Shown in pieces: positions 19,360 through 28,772 of a stretch of DNA of 64,000 nt (positions are counted from its first letter, which is position 1; the number at the start of each line of letters is the position of its first letter). The position numbers and the translations under genes were made by a program. This DNA comes from Cytophagales bacterium. GTDB taxonomy: Bacteria; Bacteroidota; Bacteroidia; Cytophagales; Cyclobacteriaceae. The stretch is from NCBI GenBank assembly GCA_020402945.1, contig JADBYQ010000024.1, forward strand, positions 47,787 through 111,786. The letters are read 5' to 3'. The notes beneath the pieces were generated by a model. It had not been told where the DNA came from. It searched no databases and saw only the letters and a list, made by a program, of their open reading frames with translations.

Positions 19360-19394
19360 AAAATTTTTTTTAATCAACTGTTTTAAAAACCTCC

Positions 19395-20444
19395 ATGAAG
19401 TTCAACCAAATAACGATCAAAGACATTGCCCGCGAGCTTAACATCTCCCCCTCCACCGTTTCGCGCGCATTAAAAGACCATCCTGATATTTCGGTAGATA
19501 CCAAAAAAGCGGTGAATGCACTGGCGGAAAAACTGAACTATCAGCCTAATATTGTAGCACTCAACCTCCGCCAAAAAAAGACGAATACGATTGGAGTGAT
19601 CATACCTGAAGTGGTGCATTTTTTCTTTTCTACCGTCATCAGTGGAATCGAAGATGTAGCTTATCAGGCAGGATACAATGTAATCCTAGCTCAATCGAAC
19701 GAATCGTATACCCGCGAAGTCGCACATGTAAAAGCGCTTTTTAACAGCCGAGTAGATGGCATGTTGCTATCTCTCTCCAGAGAAACGACCAATTTTGATC
19801 ACGTAGAATCGATCATCTCCAAAGGTGTTCCAATCGTGTTTTATGATCGGATGTACAATAGCCCTACTTCCAGTAAGGTGATTGTTGATGACTACGCAGG
19901 CGCGAAAGAAGCTACTAACCATTTAATCTCGCAGGGATGCAAGAACATTGTGCATTTGGTAGGTGCACCCAACCTGATCATTAGCATCGATCGGTTGCGC
20001 GGATACAAGGACGCTTTGAAAGAGAATAAAATGGAAGTCAACGAAAAACTCATCCTTGCCTGCAATGAGGGTACCTTTGAAGAAGGGAAAACAGTGATGG
20101 AAAAATTCTTAAAGGGTTCCATCAAGATAGACGGGTTATTCGCAAACAATGACCCTATGGCAATGGGCGCCATGATGGCCATTAAAGAAAAGGGGCTGAA
20201 AATTCCGGAAGATATTGCCGTCATTGGTTTCAGCAATTGGTTTATTGGCGAAATGATGGAACCCTCTCTTTCAACCATCGATCAACCGGGTTTTGAAATG
20301 GGCCAGGAAGCTGCCCGTTTGTTGATCCGTCAAATCGAATTGAAAGTGAAGGACCAATACGAAGCCGTGGAAGAGATCAAAATTCTAAAAACCAGACTGA
20401 TTATCCGAAACTCTTCGCTGAAGAAACAGGTAAAGAAAAAGTAG
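19395..20444 (+). CDS. LacI/GalR family transcriptional regulator of the maltodextrin locus
   Basis: A 349-residue regulator. The N-terminal HTH (residues 6-55) carries IKDIARELNISPSTVSRALK and the hinge-proximal NYQPN. The periplasmic-binding-protein-like effector domain (about 60-340) begins TNTIGVIIPEVVHFFFS and contains the DGLFANNDPMA segment typical of family sensors. It is divergent from the susC of unit A and next to starch genes, and three related palindromes stand before the three transcription units of the locus. The effector is probably a malto-oligosaccharide or related sugar. Whether it activates or represses is not evident from sequence. Confidence 0.93.
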   Translation: MKFNQITIKDIARELNISPSTVSRALKDHPDISVDTKKAVNALAEKLNYQPNIVALNLRQKKTNTIGVIIPEVVHFFFSTVISGIEDVAYQAGYNVILAQSNESYTREVAHVKALFNSRVDGMLLSLSRETTNFDHVESIISKGVPIVFYDRMYNSPTSSKVIVDDYAGAKEATNHLISQGCKNIVHLVGAPNLIISIDRLRGYKDALKENKMEVNEKLILACNEGTFEEGKTVMEKFLKGSIKIDGLFANNDPMAMGAMMAIKEKGLKIPEDIAVIGFSNWFIGEMMEPSLSTIDQPGFEMGQEAARLLIRQIELKVKDQYEAVEEIKILKTRLIIRNSSLKKQVKKK

Positions 20445-20459
20445 ACCTGGATGCGTTGT

Positions 20460-21119
20460 TTATTCCTGCTTTGACAACAACTTCTTTAAAACAATAACAT
20501 TCTCAGCCTTGTCAAAAACGGCAATGGCGGGTATGTCAAATCCTTTCAAAACTTGGCAGAAAATGATCTCTTGATTTTGTGCTTTGTGCTTCAAGGCGTA
20601 ATTGCCTGACTCTAGAACATACTGTTCGATAGTTTGGTTCTCGGCATCGACAATCCAGTATTCAGCAATGTTGTGTTGCGCGTAGTCTTCAAACTTCACA
20701 CCTCTATCGATCTGCTCTGTGCTCTCCGACAAAATCTCTACCACCAAGTCTGGCGCAGGAAACTGCATTTGTTTTCTCTTGAAGTCTATCGATTTATCTT
20801 TATTCCAGAAACAAATATCTGGCTCGTAGTCATTTCGAGTAAGCGAAATGAGCATTTTCTCGTAACCGACAAAGCCCAATTGGCTGGACTCAACAAAAAT
20901 GTCGATTAACCTCAGCAAAAACTTTCCCGCTTCATTATGCTGTAATTTTACAGGCGATTGAAAGTAGATTTCGCCATTAATAAACTCCACCTTGCGATCG
21001 TCCATCTCTTTATAAAATTGCTTCCGCCTACCCTCTTCCTTGTGCCAGAAAACCTGAATTTCTTCCAAGTAGCGGGGTAAAAGGGGCGACTGAGTGATTT
21101 TATCAACTGGGTTTTCCAT
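20460..21119 (-). CDS. Uma2-family (DUF820) putative PD-(D/E)XK endonuclease
   Basis: A 219-residue protein starting at the ATG at 21119 (MENPVDKITQ). It has the Uma2/DUF820 signature: YEPDICFWN, then PDLVVEILSEST, then the conserved KFEDYAQHNIAEYWIVD, forming a restriction-endonuclease-like fold with Asp and Glu as candidate metal ligands. The family is abundant in cyanobacteria and some Bacteroidota, often as scattered single genes, and its biological role is unsettled. It is inserted between lacI and the GH31 operon, on the opposite strand to both, and has no visible link with sugar use. Confidence 0.85.
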   Translation of the reverse strand: MENPVDKITQSPLLPRYLEEIQVFWHKEEGRRKQFYKEMDDRKVEFINGEIYFQSPVKLQHNEAGKFLLRLIDIFVESSQLGFVGYEKMLISLTRNDYEPDICFWNKDKSIDFKRKQMQFPAPDLVVEILSESTEQIDRGVKFEDYAQHNIAEYWIVDAENQTIEQYVLESGNYALKHKAQNQEIIFCQVLKGFDIPAIAVFDKAENVIVLKKLLSKQE

Positions 21120-21195
21120 ACGCAAACATTGCCGATCTGATGTATCAAAAAAATTAATGAAGTGAAACTAACATAAAAGTTGGCCGAAACCAAGT

Positions 21196-21207
21196 GCAAT
21201 CGTTTTC
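21196..21207. promoter_or_regulatory. Probable LacI-family operator before the GH31 operon
   Basis: GCAATCGTTTTC matches the perfect operator at 5457-5468 at 10 of 12 positions, including the central CGTTT and the left GCAA arm. It lies 76 bases upstream of the GH31 start, in the 164-base gap after the Uma2 gene. It is the weakest of the three sites, but its position before a maltodextrin operon supports it. Confidence 0.6.
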
Positions 21208-21223
21208 TGATTTTTGATTAGGG

Positions 21224-21245
21224 GTTTCGTTAGGATTAACGAAAC
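21224..21245. repeat. Inverted repeat upstream of the GH31 gene
   Basis: A perfect 9-bp inverted repeat (GTTTCGTTA, loop GGAT, TAACGAAAC) ends 38 bases before the GH31 ATG. It could be a second operator or a 5'-UTR hairpin. It has no following T run, so it is not an obvious terminator. Confidence 0.6.
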
Positions 21246-21283
21246 ACTTTATTTTTATTTCCAGAACTTTATAACAACAGTTT

Positions 21284-23692
21284 ATGCAAGACCGCCAGAA
21301 TCGATCTGCCAGCAAGGGGCTTGGCCAACTTATCTCTTACAAAAAAAACGAATGCGGAATAGACATAGAAACCTCTTTTGGGAATGTGAGCATTGCCTTC
21401 TTTGACGAACGAATTGTTCAAGTTTGGGGGTACATGGGAAAGCGGGAAGAGGACTTTTCTTATGCGGTGGTGGGTACACCGATAAAGATCGAGTTTTCCA
21501 TTTCTGATTTACCTGAAAAAATCCAGCTTACTACCCCAGCGCTCAAAGTAACAATCACCAAAACACCGGTGAGAGTTCAAATGACCGACTTGCAAGATGT
21601 ATTGATCAACGAAGACGATGCAGGCCTCGGCATTCAGTGGATCAACAATCAAGTAAGTTGTTATAAAAAGTTGCAGGAAGGCGAACGCTTTCTCGGATTG
21701 GGCGAAAAAACTGGCCCACTCGATAAACGCGGAAGAGGATACATCAATTGGAATACAGACGCCTATGCGTATGGTACGGATACCGATCCCCTGTATTGCT
21801 CAGTGCCTTTTTACATTGGCGTTCATCACCAAAATACCTATGGCATTTTCTTCGACAATAGTTATCGGAGTGTATTTAACTTCGGTGCGTCCAATGATCG
21901 ATTTGCTAGCTTCTCTGCCGACAGCGGAGAGATGCGCTACTATTTCATCGCAGGCGAATCAGTAGGTGAAATAGTAAAATCATATACTTATTTAACAGGG
22001 CGCACTCCTCTTCCTCCGCTTTGGAGTCTTGGGTATCAACAATGTCGGTACAGCTACTATCCTGATCGCGAAGTGCTGCGCGTAGCGGAAAATTTTAGCG
22101 AGCGTGACCTGCCAGCTGACACGATAGTGTTAGACATCCACTATATGGATGCGTACAAAATATTCACCTGGGACAAAAAAAACTTTCCGGACCCAAAAGG
22201 CCTGATTGATCAATTGAAAAAGTTGGGCTTTCACGTAGTACTGATGTGCGACCCGGGCATCAAAATAGAGCCCGGATATGAAACGTACGACTCAGGAATA
22301 AAAGAAGACATTTTTCTAAAGTATCCTGACGGGGGGCTATACAGCGGGCAGGTGTGGCCCGGCTGGTGTCACTTTCCGGATTTTACAAACCCCGCTGCAC
22401 GCGAGTGGTGGGCCACTCATTTCAAAGAATATGTAGCAATAGGCGCGGAAGGTTTTTGGAATGATATGAATGAAATTGCCACCTGGGGAAACACACTTCC
22501 AGATTTGATTGAGTTTGATTTAGACGGTCGCAAAACAACGATGCGTGAGGGTCGAAATCTGTTCGGCTTAATGATGGCGCGAAGTACGTATGAAGGAACA
22601 AAAAAACTGATGAACAAGCGCCCCTTCAACCTGACGCGTTCGGGGTATGCAGGCATTCAGCGCTATGCAGCCGTTTGGACAGGCGATAACGTAGCGTACG
22701 ATGCGCACATGCTGGCGGGCGTCAGACTCGTGAACAGCATGGGACTTTCTGGAATGGCCTTTACCGGCTATGATATTGGCGGATTTGTAGGGAATACCGA
22801 TGAAAAACTTTTTGCGCGATGGATTTCTATCGGGGCATTCTCTCCTTTCTTCCGTGGACATACGATGATCAACACACGAGATTCAGAGCCGTGGTCGTTC
22901 GGAGAAAAGGTAGAAGAAATCTCCCGCAACTACATGAAGCTTCGGTATCGACTAATGCCTTATCTTTATTCCTTATTTTTTGATGCTGCTAAAACGGGTA
23001 TGCCCATCAACAGAAGCCTTGCTTTCTATTTTCCGTTCGATGAAAAAATATACGATCATCAATTTCATAACCAATATCTTTTTGGCCCGGCATTATTAGT
23101 CGCACCGGTAGAAAGTAACAAGGATTTATTAAGAGTTTATTTGCCCCAAGGAATCTGGTATGATTTAATGACAGATCAATTGCGCGGAGGGAATCAACAA
23201 TTCGTGGAAGATTGCCCGATTCACCACCTTCCTGTGTATGTGAAAGGATCGTCAATTATTCCCATGAAAGAAAAAGCCGGACGAAATACCAATGACTATG
23301 GCGATACGCTTGAAATCCATGTTTACAAGGGCGATACCTACAATGACTTTACACTTTATGAAGATGACGGAATATCTTTTGAACACGAGCAAGGAGTGTA
23401 CTCAAAACGAAAAATTGCCTACACACCAGAGAAGAACGAAATAACGATTCAAGAAAAAGAAGGATCCTTTACATCTCCTTACACCAACTTGAAAGTGTAC
23501 TTACATGGATTTCATTCGATCACCGAAGTACGTGTTGACGGAGTAGCTACACCGGTTAGTTGGAAAGAGTATCGCTTTGTTGAGTCGATTCGGAATTATG
23601 ATCCGGTGAACACACAGCCGGAAGGACCTAAAATAAATTTACCCTATGTCACCACTACCAATGAAACTAAAAAGATTGTTATCAACTGGTAA
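21284..23692 (+). CDS. GH31 alpha-glucosidase
   Basis: An 802-residue GH31 enzyme that releases glucose from the non-reducing end of maltodextrins. The N-terminal beta-sandwich (about 20-235) precedes the barrel, which carries the nucleophile Asp394 in FWNDMNE, the acid/base Asp468 in WTGDN, and ERFLGLGEKTG (about 134-144). No signal peptide is visible, so it is probably cytoplasmic. It is the first gene of a tight plus-strand operon, overlapping the next gene. Substrate specificity (maltose against isomaltose or xyloside) is inferred from context. Confidence 0.93.
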   Translation: MQDRQNRSASKGLGQLISYKKNECGIDIETSFGNVSIAFFDERIVQVWGYMGKREEDFSYAVVGTPIKIEFSISDLPEKIQLTTPALKVTITKTPVRVQMTDLQDVLINEDDAGLGIQWINNQVSCYKKLQEGERFLGLGEKTGPLDKRGRGYINWNTDAYAYGTDTDPLYCSVPFYIGVHHQNTYGIFFDNSYRSVFNFGASNDRFASFSADSGEMRYYFIAGESVGEIVKSYTYLTGRTPLPPLWSLGYQQCRYSYYPDREVLRVAENFSERDLPADTIVLDIHYMDAYKIFTWDKKNFPDPKGLIDQLKKLGFHVVLMCDPGIKIEPGYETYDSGIKEDIFLKYPDGGLYSGQVWPGWCHFPDFTNPAAREWWATHFKEYVAIGAEGFWNDMNEIATWGNTLPDLIEFDLDGRKTTMREGRNLFGLMMARSTYEGTKKLMNKRPFNLTRSGYAGIQRYAAVWTGDNVAYDAHMLAGVRLVNSMGLSGMAFTGYDIGGFVGNTDEKLFARWISIGAFSPFFRGHTMINTRDSEPWSFGEKVEEISRNYMKLRYRLMPYLYSLFFDAAKTGMPINRSLAFYFPFDEKIYDHQFHNQYLFGPALLVAPVESNKDLLRVYLPQGIWYDLMTDQLRGGNQQFVEDCPIHHLPVYVKGSSIIPMKEKAGRNTNDYGDTLEIHVYKGDTYNDFTLYEDDGISFEHEQGVYSKRKIAYTPEKNEITIQEKEGSFTSPYTNLKVYLHGFHSITEVRVDGVATPVSWKEYRFVESIRNYDPVNTQPEGPKINLPYVTTTNETKKIVINW

Positions 23693-26024
23693 TATTGTTT
23701 GTGTTTTCTTGGCCATCCTTTTAATTGGTCTAAGCTCTTGTGAAAAAAAGAGTAAGATTCAATTCAATGATACTGGCTTGATTATAGGCAACGCGTCTCC
23801 GCTCCTTATTAATCCTGATTCAACCTATGTAAATCTGGAAGACTACGTTCTTGACTTAGCCAAGATTGATTCGATTTCTGTCCCAACAGGGCTTACTCAA
23901 AACAGAGATGGAAGGAATCTATCATTAACGGGCGAAATGAAATCCACGATCGCCTCATTGCAATTGTGGAGTGGCGGGGTGTCGTACGCAATTCCCCTTC
24001 AAAAAATAAATAAGAAGGCAGTCACGTTTACCTTTTCTGGCAAAGCAAAAGAGGTAAAAACGAAAGGCGAGTTCAATGCGTGGAATGCCGCTGCTTCTGA
24101 ATTTAAAAATGAGGGTGGAATGTTTACCCTTTCCCTTTTGCTCAACCCGGGCAATTATCAATATCTCTTTGTGGTTGACGGCAAAGAAATCCGTGACCCC
24201 TCCAACAACGACTCGATCGACAACGGAGCAGGAGGATGGAATTCTTTGTTAAAAATCGAACGTCCGGATGCCAAAAAGCTACCTCGCCTAACTACCTATA
24301 AAACGAATGGGCAATCGATCACCTTGCAGCTCTCGAATCCCGCTACCGAAGTCACCGCTTATTGGAAAAACTTTTCGTTGCCCGTTGTTCAGAAAAAAGA
24401 TCAGTTGATTATACCCATCCCAGACCAGGCAACCAAGGAAGTGAGAACTCATATTCGTGTGTGGGCGGCAAATGAAACGGGCATTTCCAACGATGTATTG
24501 ATTCCTCTGCAAAATGGAGAAGTGGTTTTAGATGCAGCGGCTCTTACTCGGCAAGACAAGGAGGCGCAAATACTTTACTTCATGATGATTGATCGGTTCA
24601 ATAATGGCAAAAAAGGAAATGATGAACCTGTCAAAGATCCCAACATTTTGCCAAAAGCAAATTATTACGGTGGTGATATTGCCGGTGTAACCCAAAAACT
24701 CAAAGATGGCTACTTCAAAAAACTAGGCATCAATACCATTTGGCTCTCTCCTATTTCGCAAAATCCAAAAGGAGCGTACGGAAAGTACATCGACCCACCA
24801 ACTACTTTTTCAGGCTATCATGGGTATTGGCCGGTGTCACTTCAACAAATCGACTATCGTTTTGGAAGCAAAGCCGAGCTCGAAGAGCTTTTGAATGAAG
24901 CCCATGCACAGGATATGAACGTTATTCTGGATTATGTGGCGCATCACATTCACCAGGAACATCCGCTTTTCAAACTTAAACCGGAATGGTTCACTCCACT
25001 TTACTTACCCGATGGCACCATCAATACCGAGCGGTGGGACGACCAGCGATTAACCACTTGGTTTGATGTTTTTATGCCCACGCTCGATTTGCGCAAGCGA
25101 GAGGTAGTAGACCCCATGACCGATACCGCTCTGTTTTGGCTCGAGAAATATGAGCTAGACGGATTTCGCCATGACGCGTCTAAACATATTGACTTGCTCT
25201 TCTGGCGTGAGTTAACCAAGAAAGTAAAATCAAAAGTGAAGCGCCCCATTTATCAAATCGGAGAAACCTATGGCAGTAGGGAACTCGTCAACAGTTACGT
25301 AAACACCGGCATGCTGGATGCACAGTTTGACTTCAACGTGTATGATGATGCAGTAAATACTTTCGCCAGAGACGAAGTGCCGTTCACTCGGTTAAGCAAT
25401 TCCTTGACAGAAAGCATGTCGTGGTTTGGTGATCACAACCTGATGGGAAACATCACTGGCAACCAGGATAGAGCCCGGTTTATTTCTTATGCCGATGGCT
25501 CAGTACGCTTTGATGAAGACGCTAAGAAAGCGGGATGGAAACGAAAAATAGAAATCAAGGATACTGTTGCCTATGCAAAACTTCAATCGCTCACGGCTTT
25601 CATGATGACAATTCCGGGCATCCCTGTTATCTATTATGGCGATGAAATTGGAGACCCTGGCGGCAACGATCCCGACAACAGGCGGATGATGCGTTTCGAG
25701 AATCTGTCAGATCAAGAGCAGCTCAATCGGGCTACAACAGAAAAGTTGGTTCACTTACGCAGAAATTCAATGGCTCTATTGTTTGGCGATTTCAATTGGT
25801 TAGCCACCTCCGAAAAAATCATGTCGTATCGGAGAAGTTATTTTCAAGATCAGGTTTGGGTGGTGTTTAATAAGTCGGCAGAGGTACAAAAAATAGACAT
25901 TGGCGAGGTGCCTGCTTCAACGAAAACAAATTTTACAGGAAAAATAGAATTTGAAAATAAGAAGGCAACGCTTACCTTAAACCCGCATTCGTTTGAAATA
26001 CTAACTTCATCTACTTCAAATTAA
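23661..26024 (+). CDS. GH13 alpha-amylase-family lipoprotein with variant active-site regions
   Basis: About 787 residues from the ATG at 23661, which gives a lipoprotein signal ending LLIGLSSC (Cys27); the upstream ATG at 23646 adds five residues. The gene overlaps the GH31 gene by 32 bases. An AMPK/CBM48-like glycogen-binding module (about 120-185, GEFNAWN and YLFVVDGKEIRDPSN) precedes the barrel. Catalytic residues are nucleophile Asp505 (GFRHD), acid/base Glu535 (IGETYG) and Asp603. Region I reads DYVAHH instead of the usual DxxxNH, and region IV reads GNQD where most members have NHD. It is probably anchored in the outer or periplasmic membrane face and cuts maltodextrin. Confidence 0.92.
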   Translation: MKLKRLLSTGNIVCVFLAILLIGLSSCEKKSKIQFNDTGLIIGNASPLLINPDSTYVNLEDYVLDLAKIDSISVPTGLTQNRDGRNLSLTGEMKSTIASLQLWSGGVSYAIPLQKINKKAVTFTFSGKAKEVKTKGEFNAWNAAASEFKNEGGMFTLSLLLNPGNYQYLFVVDGKEIRDPSNNDSIDNGAGGWNSLLKIERPDAKKLPRLTTYKTNGQSITLQLSNPATEVTAYWKNFSLPVVQKKDQLIIPIPDQATKEVRTHIRVWAANETGISNDVLIPLQNGEVVLDAAALTRQDKEAQILYFMMIDRFNNGKKGNDEPVKDPNILPKANYYGGDIAGVTQKLKDGYFKKLGINTIWLSPISQNPKGAYGKYIDPPTTFSGYHGYWPVSLQQIDYRFGSKAELEELLNEAHAQDMNVILDYVAHHIHQEHPLFKLKPEWFTPLYLPDGTINTERWDDQRLTTWFDVFMPTLDLRKREVVDPMTDTALFWLEKYELDGFRHDASKHIDLLFWRELTKKVKSKVKRPIYQIGETYGSRELVNSYVNTGMLDAQFDFNVYDDAVNTFARDEVPFTRLSNSLTESMSWFGDHNLMGNITGNQDRARFISYADGSVRFDEDAKKAGWKRKIEIKDTVAYAKLQSLTAFMMTIPGIPVIYYGDEIGDPGGNDPDNRRMMRFENLSDQEQLNRATTEKLVHLRRNSMALLFGDFNWLATSEKIMSYRRSYFQDQVWVVFNKSAEVQKIDIGEVPASTKTNFTGKIEFENKKATLTLNPHSFEILTSSTSN

Positions 26025-26031
26025 ACCTATC

Positions 26032-27555
26032 ATGACGTCACCTTCTCTAGGCAAACCGAAACCACAACTCAGTTTTTGGCAGATTTGGAACATGAGCTTT
26101 GGGTTTTTAGGAATCCAATTTGGATTTGCCCTTCAAAACGCCAATACAAGTAGAATTTTCGAAACCTTAGGGGCAGAGCCTAGCAGCCTCGCTCTATTTT
26201 GGGCAGCCGCACCCATAACCGGATTAATCGTACAGCCTATAATTGGTTTCTATAGCGATAGAACCTGGCACCCTACCTGGGGTAGACGGAGGCCATTTTT
26301 TGCGGTGGGCGCGGTACTGGCGTCTTTGGCGCTTTGCATGATGCCCAATGCACATGTTTTGTGGATGGCTGTAGGTGTGCTGTGGATCATGGATGCTTCG
26401 ATCAATATTAGCATGGAGCCATTCCGCGCATTCGTAGGTGACATGCTTCCTCCTTCTCAACGAACCAGCGGTTTTGCTATGCAGAGTTTTTTTATTGGTG
26501 TAGGAGCTATTGTAGCCTCCTTTCTGCCTTATATTTTCACAAATTGGTTTGGGATTTCAAATACTGCTGAAAATCCGGGTGAGATACCACCCTCAGTTCG
26601 TTACGCCTTTTACACGGGCGCGTTTATGCTTTTTTCAGCCGTTATGTGGACCGTATTTACAACCAAAGAATACCCACCAGAACCACACCATGACAACTTG
26701 CGAAATCGCGAAAAGAGAAAAATTGAGGATGAGGAAGGCACCAAAACTAAGTTGCAGAAAGTGGGTGCGTTTCTCCTTATCCTGGGAATGATTCTCACCT
26801 GGATCGTTAACTATATGGAGTTGGAAAAAGAGTTGTATGTGCTTGGCGGAGGGTTGAGCATTTTCGGCTTTGTTCACCTCCTCGCAGTTTTATACATCCG
26901 TCAGGGAAGATCTTATCTGGGACTGGTGCACATTGTAAAAGACTTCAATACCATGCCCAAAACAATGGTGCAGTTGTCATACGTACAGTTTTTTTCATGG
27001 TTTGCTTTATTCTCTATGTGGATCTATACCACTCCGGCTGTCACGAGTTACATTTATAATACGAATGAACCCACCTCTACTGCCTACAATGATGGCGCAG
27101 ATTGGGTGAGCCTGCTTTTTGGTATCTACAACGGCATTGCAGCCGTGGCGGCCCTTCTTCTTCCCATCATTGCCAAATATACCAGCCGAAGGGTGACCCA
27201 TTTTATCGCATTGATGTGCGGAGGTGTTGGGCTGATCTCAATTATTTTTATTTCAAATCCTGATATGCTTTTGTTCTCAATGATAGGAATCGGAATTGCC
27301 TGGGCTAGCATTCTTTCCATTCCTTACGCGATGCTGTCCGGGTCGTTGCCTCCAGAAAAAATGGGCTATTATATGGGTGTCTTCAATTTCTTCATCGTAA
27401 TCCCTCAAATCATTGCGAGCACGGTACTCGGTTTTTTATTGAAAACCGTTTTCGGTGGCCAGTCAATTTATATTTTAGTTTTCGGGGGCGTCTGCATGAT
27501 CATTGCTTCCCTGCTATCGTTGCGAGTGAGGTCGTCTGAAGAAGTAGTTGTTTAA
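26032..27555 (+). CDS. SLC45-like MFS sugar transporter
   Basis: A 507-residue inner-membrane transporter with about 12 hydrophobic segments. The N-terminus (WNMSFGFLGIQFGFALQNAN) and WHPTWGRRRPF after the second helix are typical of the GPH/SLC45-like MFS group, which takes up sucrose, maltose or related disaccharides, often with protons. A hydrophilic loop (about 220-245) splits the two halves. It begins 7 bases after the GH13 stop and lies between GH13 and an esterase-like gene, so import of maltose or short maltodextrins to the cytoplasmic GH31 enzyme is likely. Confidence 0.9.
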   Translation: MTSPSLGKPKPQLSFWQIWNMSFGFLGIQFGFALQNANTSRIFETLGAEPSSLALFWAAAPITGLIVQPIIGFYSDRTWHPTWGRRRPFFAVGAVLASLALCMMPNAHVLWMAVGVLWIMDASINISMEPFRAFVGDMLPPSQRTSGFAMQSFFIGVGAIVASFLPYIFTNWFGISNTAENPGEIPPSVRYAFYTGAFMLFSAVMWTVFTTKEYPPEPHHDNLRNREKRKIEDEEGTKTKLQKVGAFLLILGMILTWIVNYMELEKELYVLGGGLSIFGFVHLLAVLYIRQGRSYLGLVHIVKDFNTMPKTMVQLSYVQFFSWFALFSMWIYTTPAVTSYIYNTNEPTSTAYNDGADWVSLLFGIYNGIAAVAALLLPIIAKYTSRRVTHFIALMCGGVGLISIIFISNPDMLLFSMIGIGIAWASILSIPYAMLSGSLPPEKMGYYMGVFNFFIVIPQIIASTVLGFLLKTVFGGQSIYILVFGGVCMIIASLLSLRVRSSEEVVV

Positions 27556-27563
27556 TTGACAGC

Positions 27564-28733
27564 ATGCGAGCCATAGCGGTTGTAGGATTTTTGATTACCT
27601 CTCGCCTCTTGGTGAGCGCTCAAGACTATTCTGGTTTTACCAACACTATTCAGTCGCTCAAAGACAGTGTGCAGTTTGAAGTTTTCAAAAAGAAGAACAC
27701 CATTCCTTTTATTGTCGAAGACTCAGTCGCCTTTATTTTCTACGGCAAAGCAATCAGCGTGTCTTGGATGGGCGACTTTAACGGGTGGGGTTATGACAAA
27801 ACATTCATCAGCACAGGAGTAAACGTAAAAGGCACCTCAATATGGATCCTAAAGGCAAAGTTTCCGAAAAACGCACGACTAGACTATAAGATTCTAGTAG
27901 ACGGCAACAATTGGATTCTTGACCCATCCAATCCCCACCAACAATGGAGCGGTGTAGGCGGAGGTAGCGCCAACTCAGAGTTGCGTATGCCTGATTGGAA
28001 AGAATCGGTTGAACAGCAAGCCAAACAAGTTGAACATGGCACGATCAAAAGTGATATTCTGATCAATAGCAAAATCCTGAACTATCAAGTGACGTATAGC
28101 ATTTACTTGCCAGCTGGGTTTCAAAAATTAGGTCAACTCCCCGTGATCTATGTAACGGATGGTTACGAGTATCTCCATCCACAACTAGGAAACATGACAA
28201 CGGTGCTCGACAATTTGATCGCGGAAAAAAAAATCAAACCTATTGCTGCTGTTTTTGTCGATCACCGAGAACCAATCAATCGTTCTAACAACAGAAGGAT
28301 GCAGGAGTTGGCAATGAATACACAATACCTCGACTTTTTTACGAATGAGTTAATCCCAGAAATAGAAAGAAATTTTCCCGTCTCTAAACTGGCAAGCGAA
28401 CGAGGCATCATGGGAACATCGATGGGAGGACTGACCGCCACGTATTTTGCCTTCACTAAGCCTGGTGTATTTGGGCTAGTCGGCATCCAATCTCCCGCAT
28501 TTTGGACCAAGCCTCAGATCTATCAACTTTGCACCAATCAAGTCGCTCCTTCAATCAAAATCTCGATGACATCTGGAGTGATTAATGATACAAGCAAAGA
28601 AAGCCGTAAAATGAAAGAGGTATTGGAAGCCAATAGTTGCATATACCATTATCGGGAAGTGAATGAAGGCCATAGCTGGGGTAACTGGAGAAACCTGATC
28701 GATGATGTGCTTATTGATCTATTTGGTATTTAG
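27564..28733 (+). CDS. Exported esterase-like alpha/beta hydrolase with N-terminal E-set domain
   Basis: A 389-residue protein with a signal peptide (cleavage near VSAQ, residue 20). An E-set/CBM48-like domain (about 52-128, SVSWMGDFNGWG and YKILVDGNNWILDPSN) is followed by an esterase D-like alpha/beta-hydrolase domain (about 165-389) with nucleophile Ser286 in GTSMGG and catalytic His370 in EGHSW. It starts 8 bases after the transporter stop and ends the operon. Related enterochelin-esterase-like proteins occur in glycan loci, where they may act on acylated sugars. Its substrate here is unknown. Confidence 0.85.
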   Translation: MRAIAVVGFLITSRLLVSAQDYSGFTNTIQSLKDSVQFEVFKKKNTIPFIVEDSVAFIFYGKAISVSWMGDFNGWGYDKTFISTGVNVKGTSIWILKAKFPKNARLDYKILVDGNNWILDPSNPHQQWSGVGGGSANSELRMPDWKESVEQQAKQVEHGTIKSDILINSKILNYQVTYSIYLPAGFQKLGQLPVIYVTDGYEYLHPQLGNMTTVLDNLIAEKKIKPIAAVFVDHREPINRSNNRRMQELAMNTQYLDFFTNELIPEIERNFPVSKLASERGIMGTSMGGLTATYFAFTKPGVFGLVGIQSPAFWTKPQIYQLCTNQVAPSIKISMTSGVINDTSKESRKMKEVLEANSCIYHYREVNEGHSWGNWRNLIDDVLIDLFGI

Positions 28734-28772
28734 TCATTATTCTAACCACCTTTAAAAAAATTGATACAGAGA

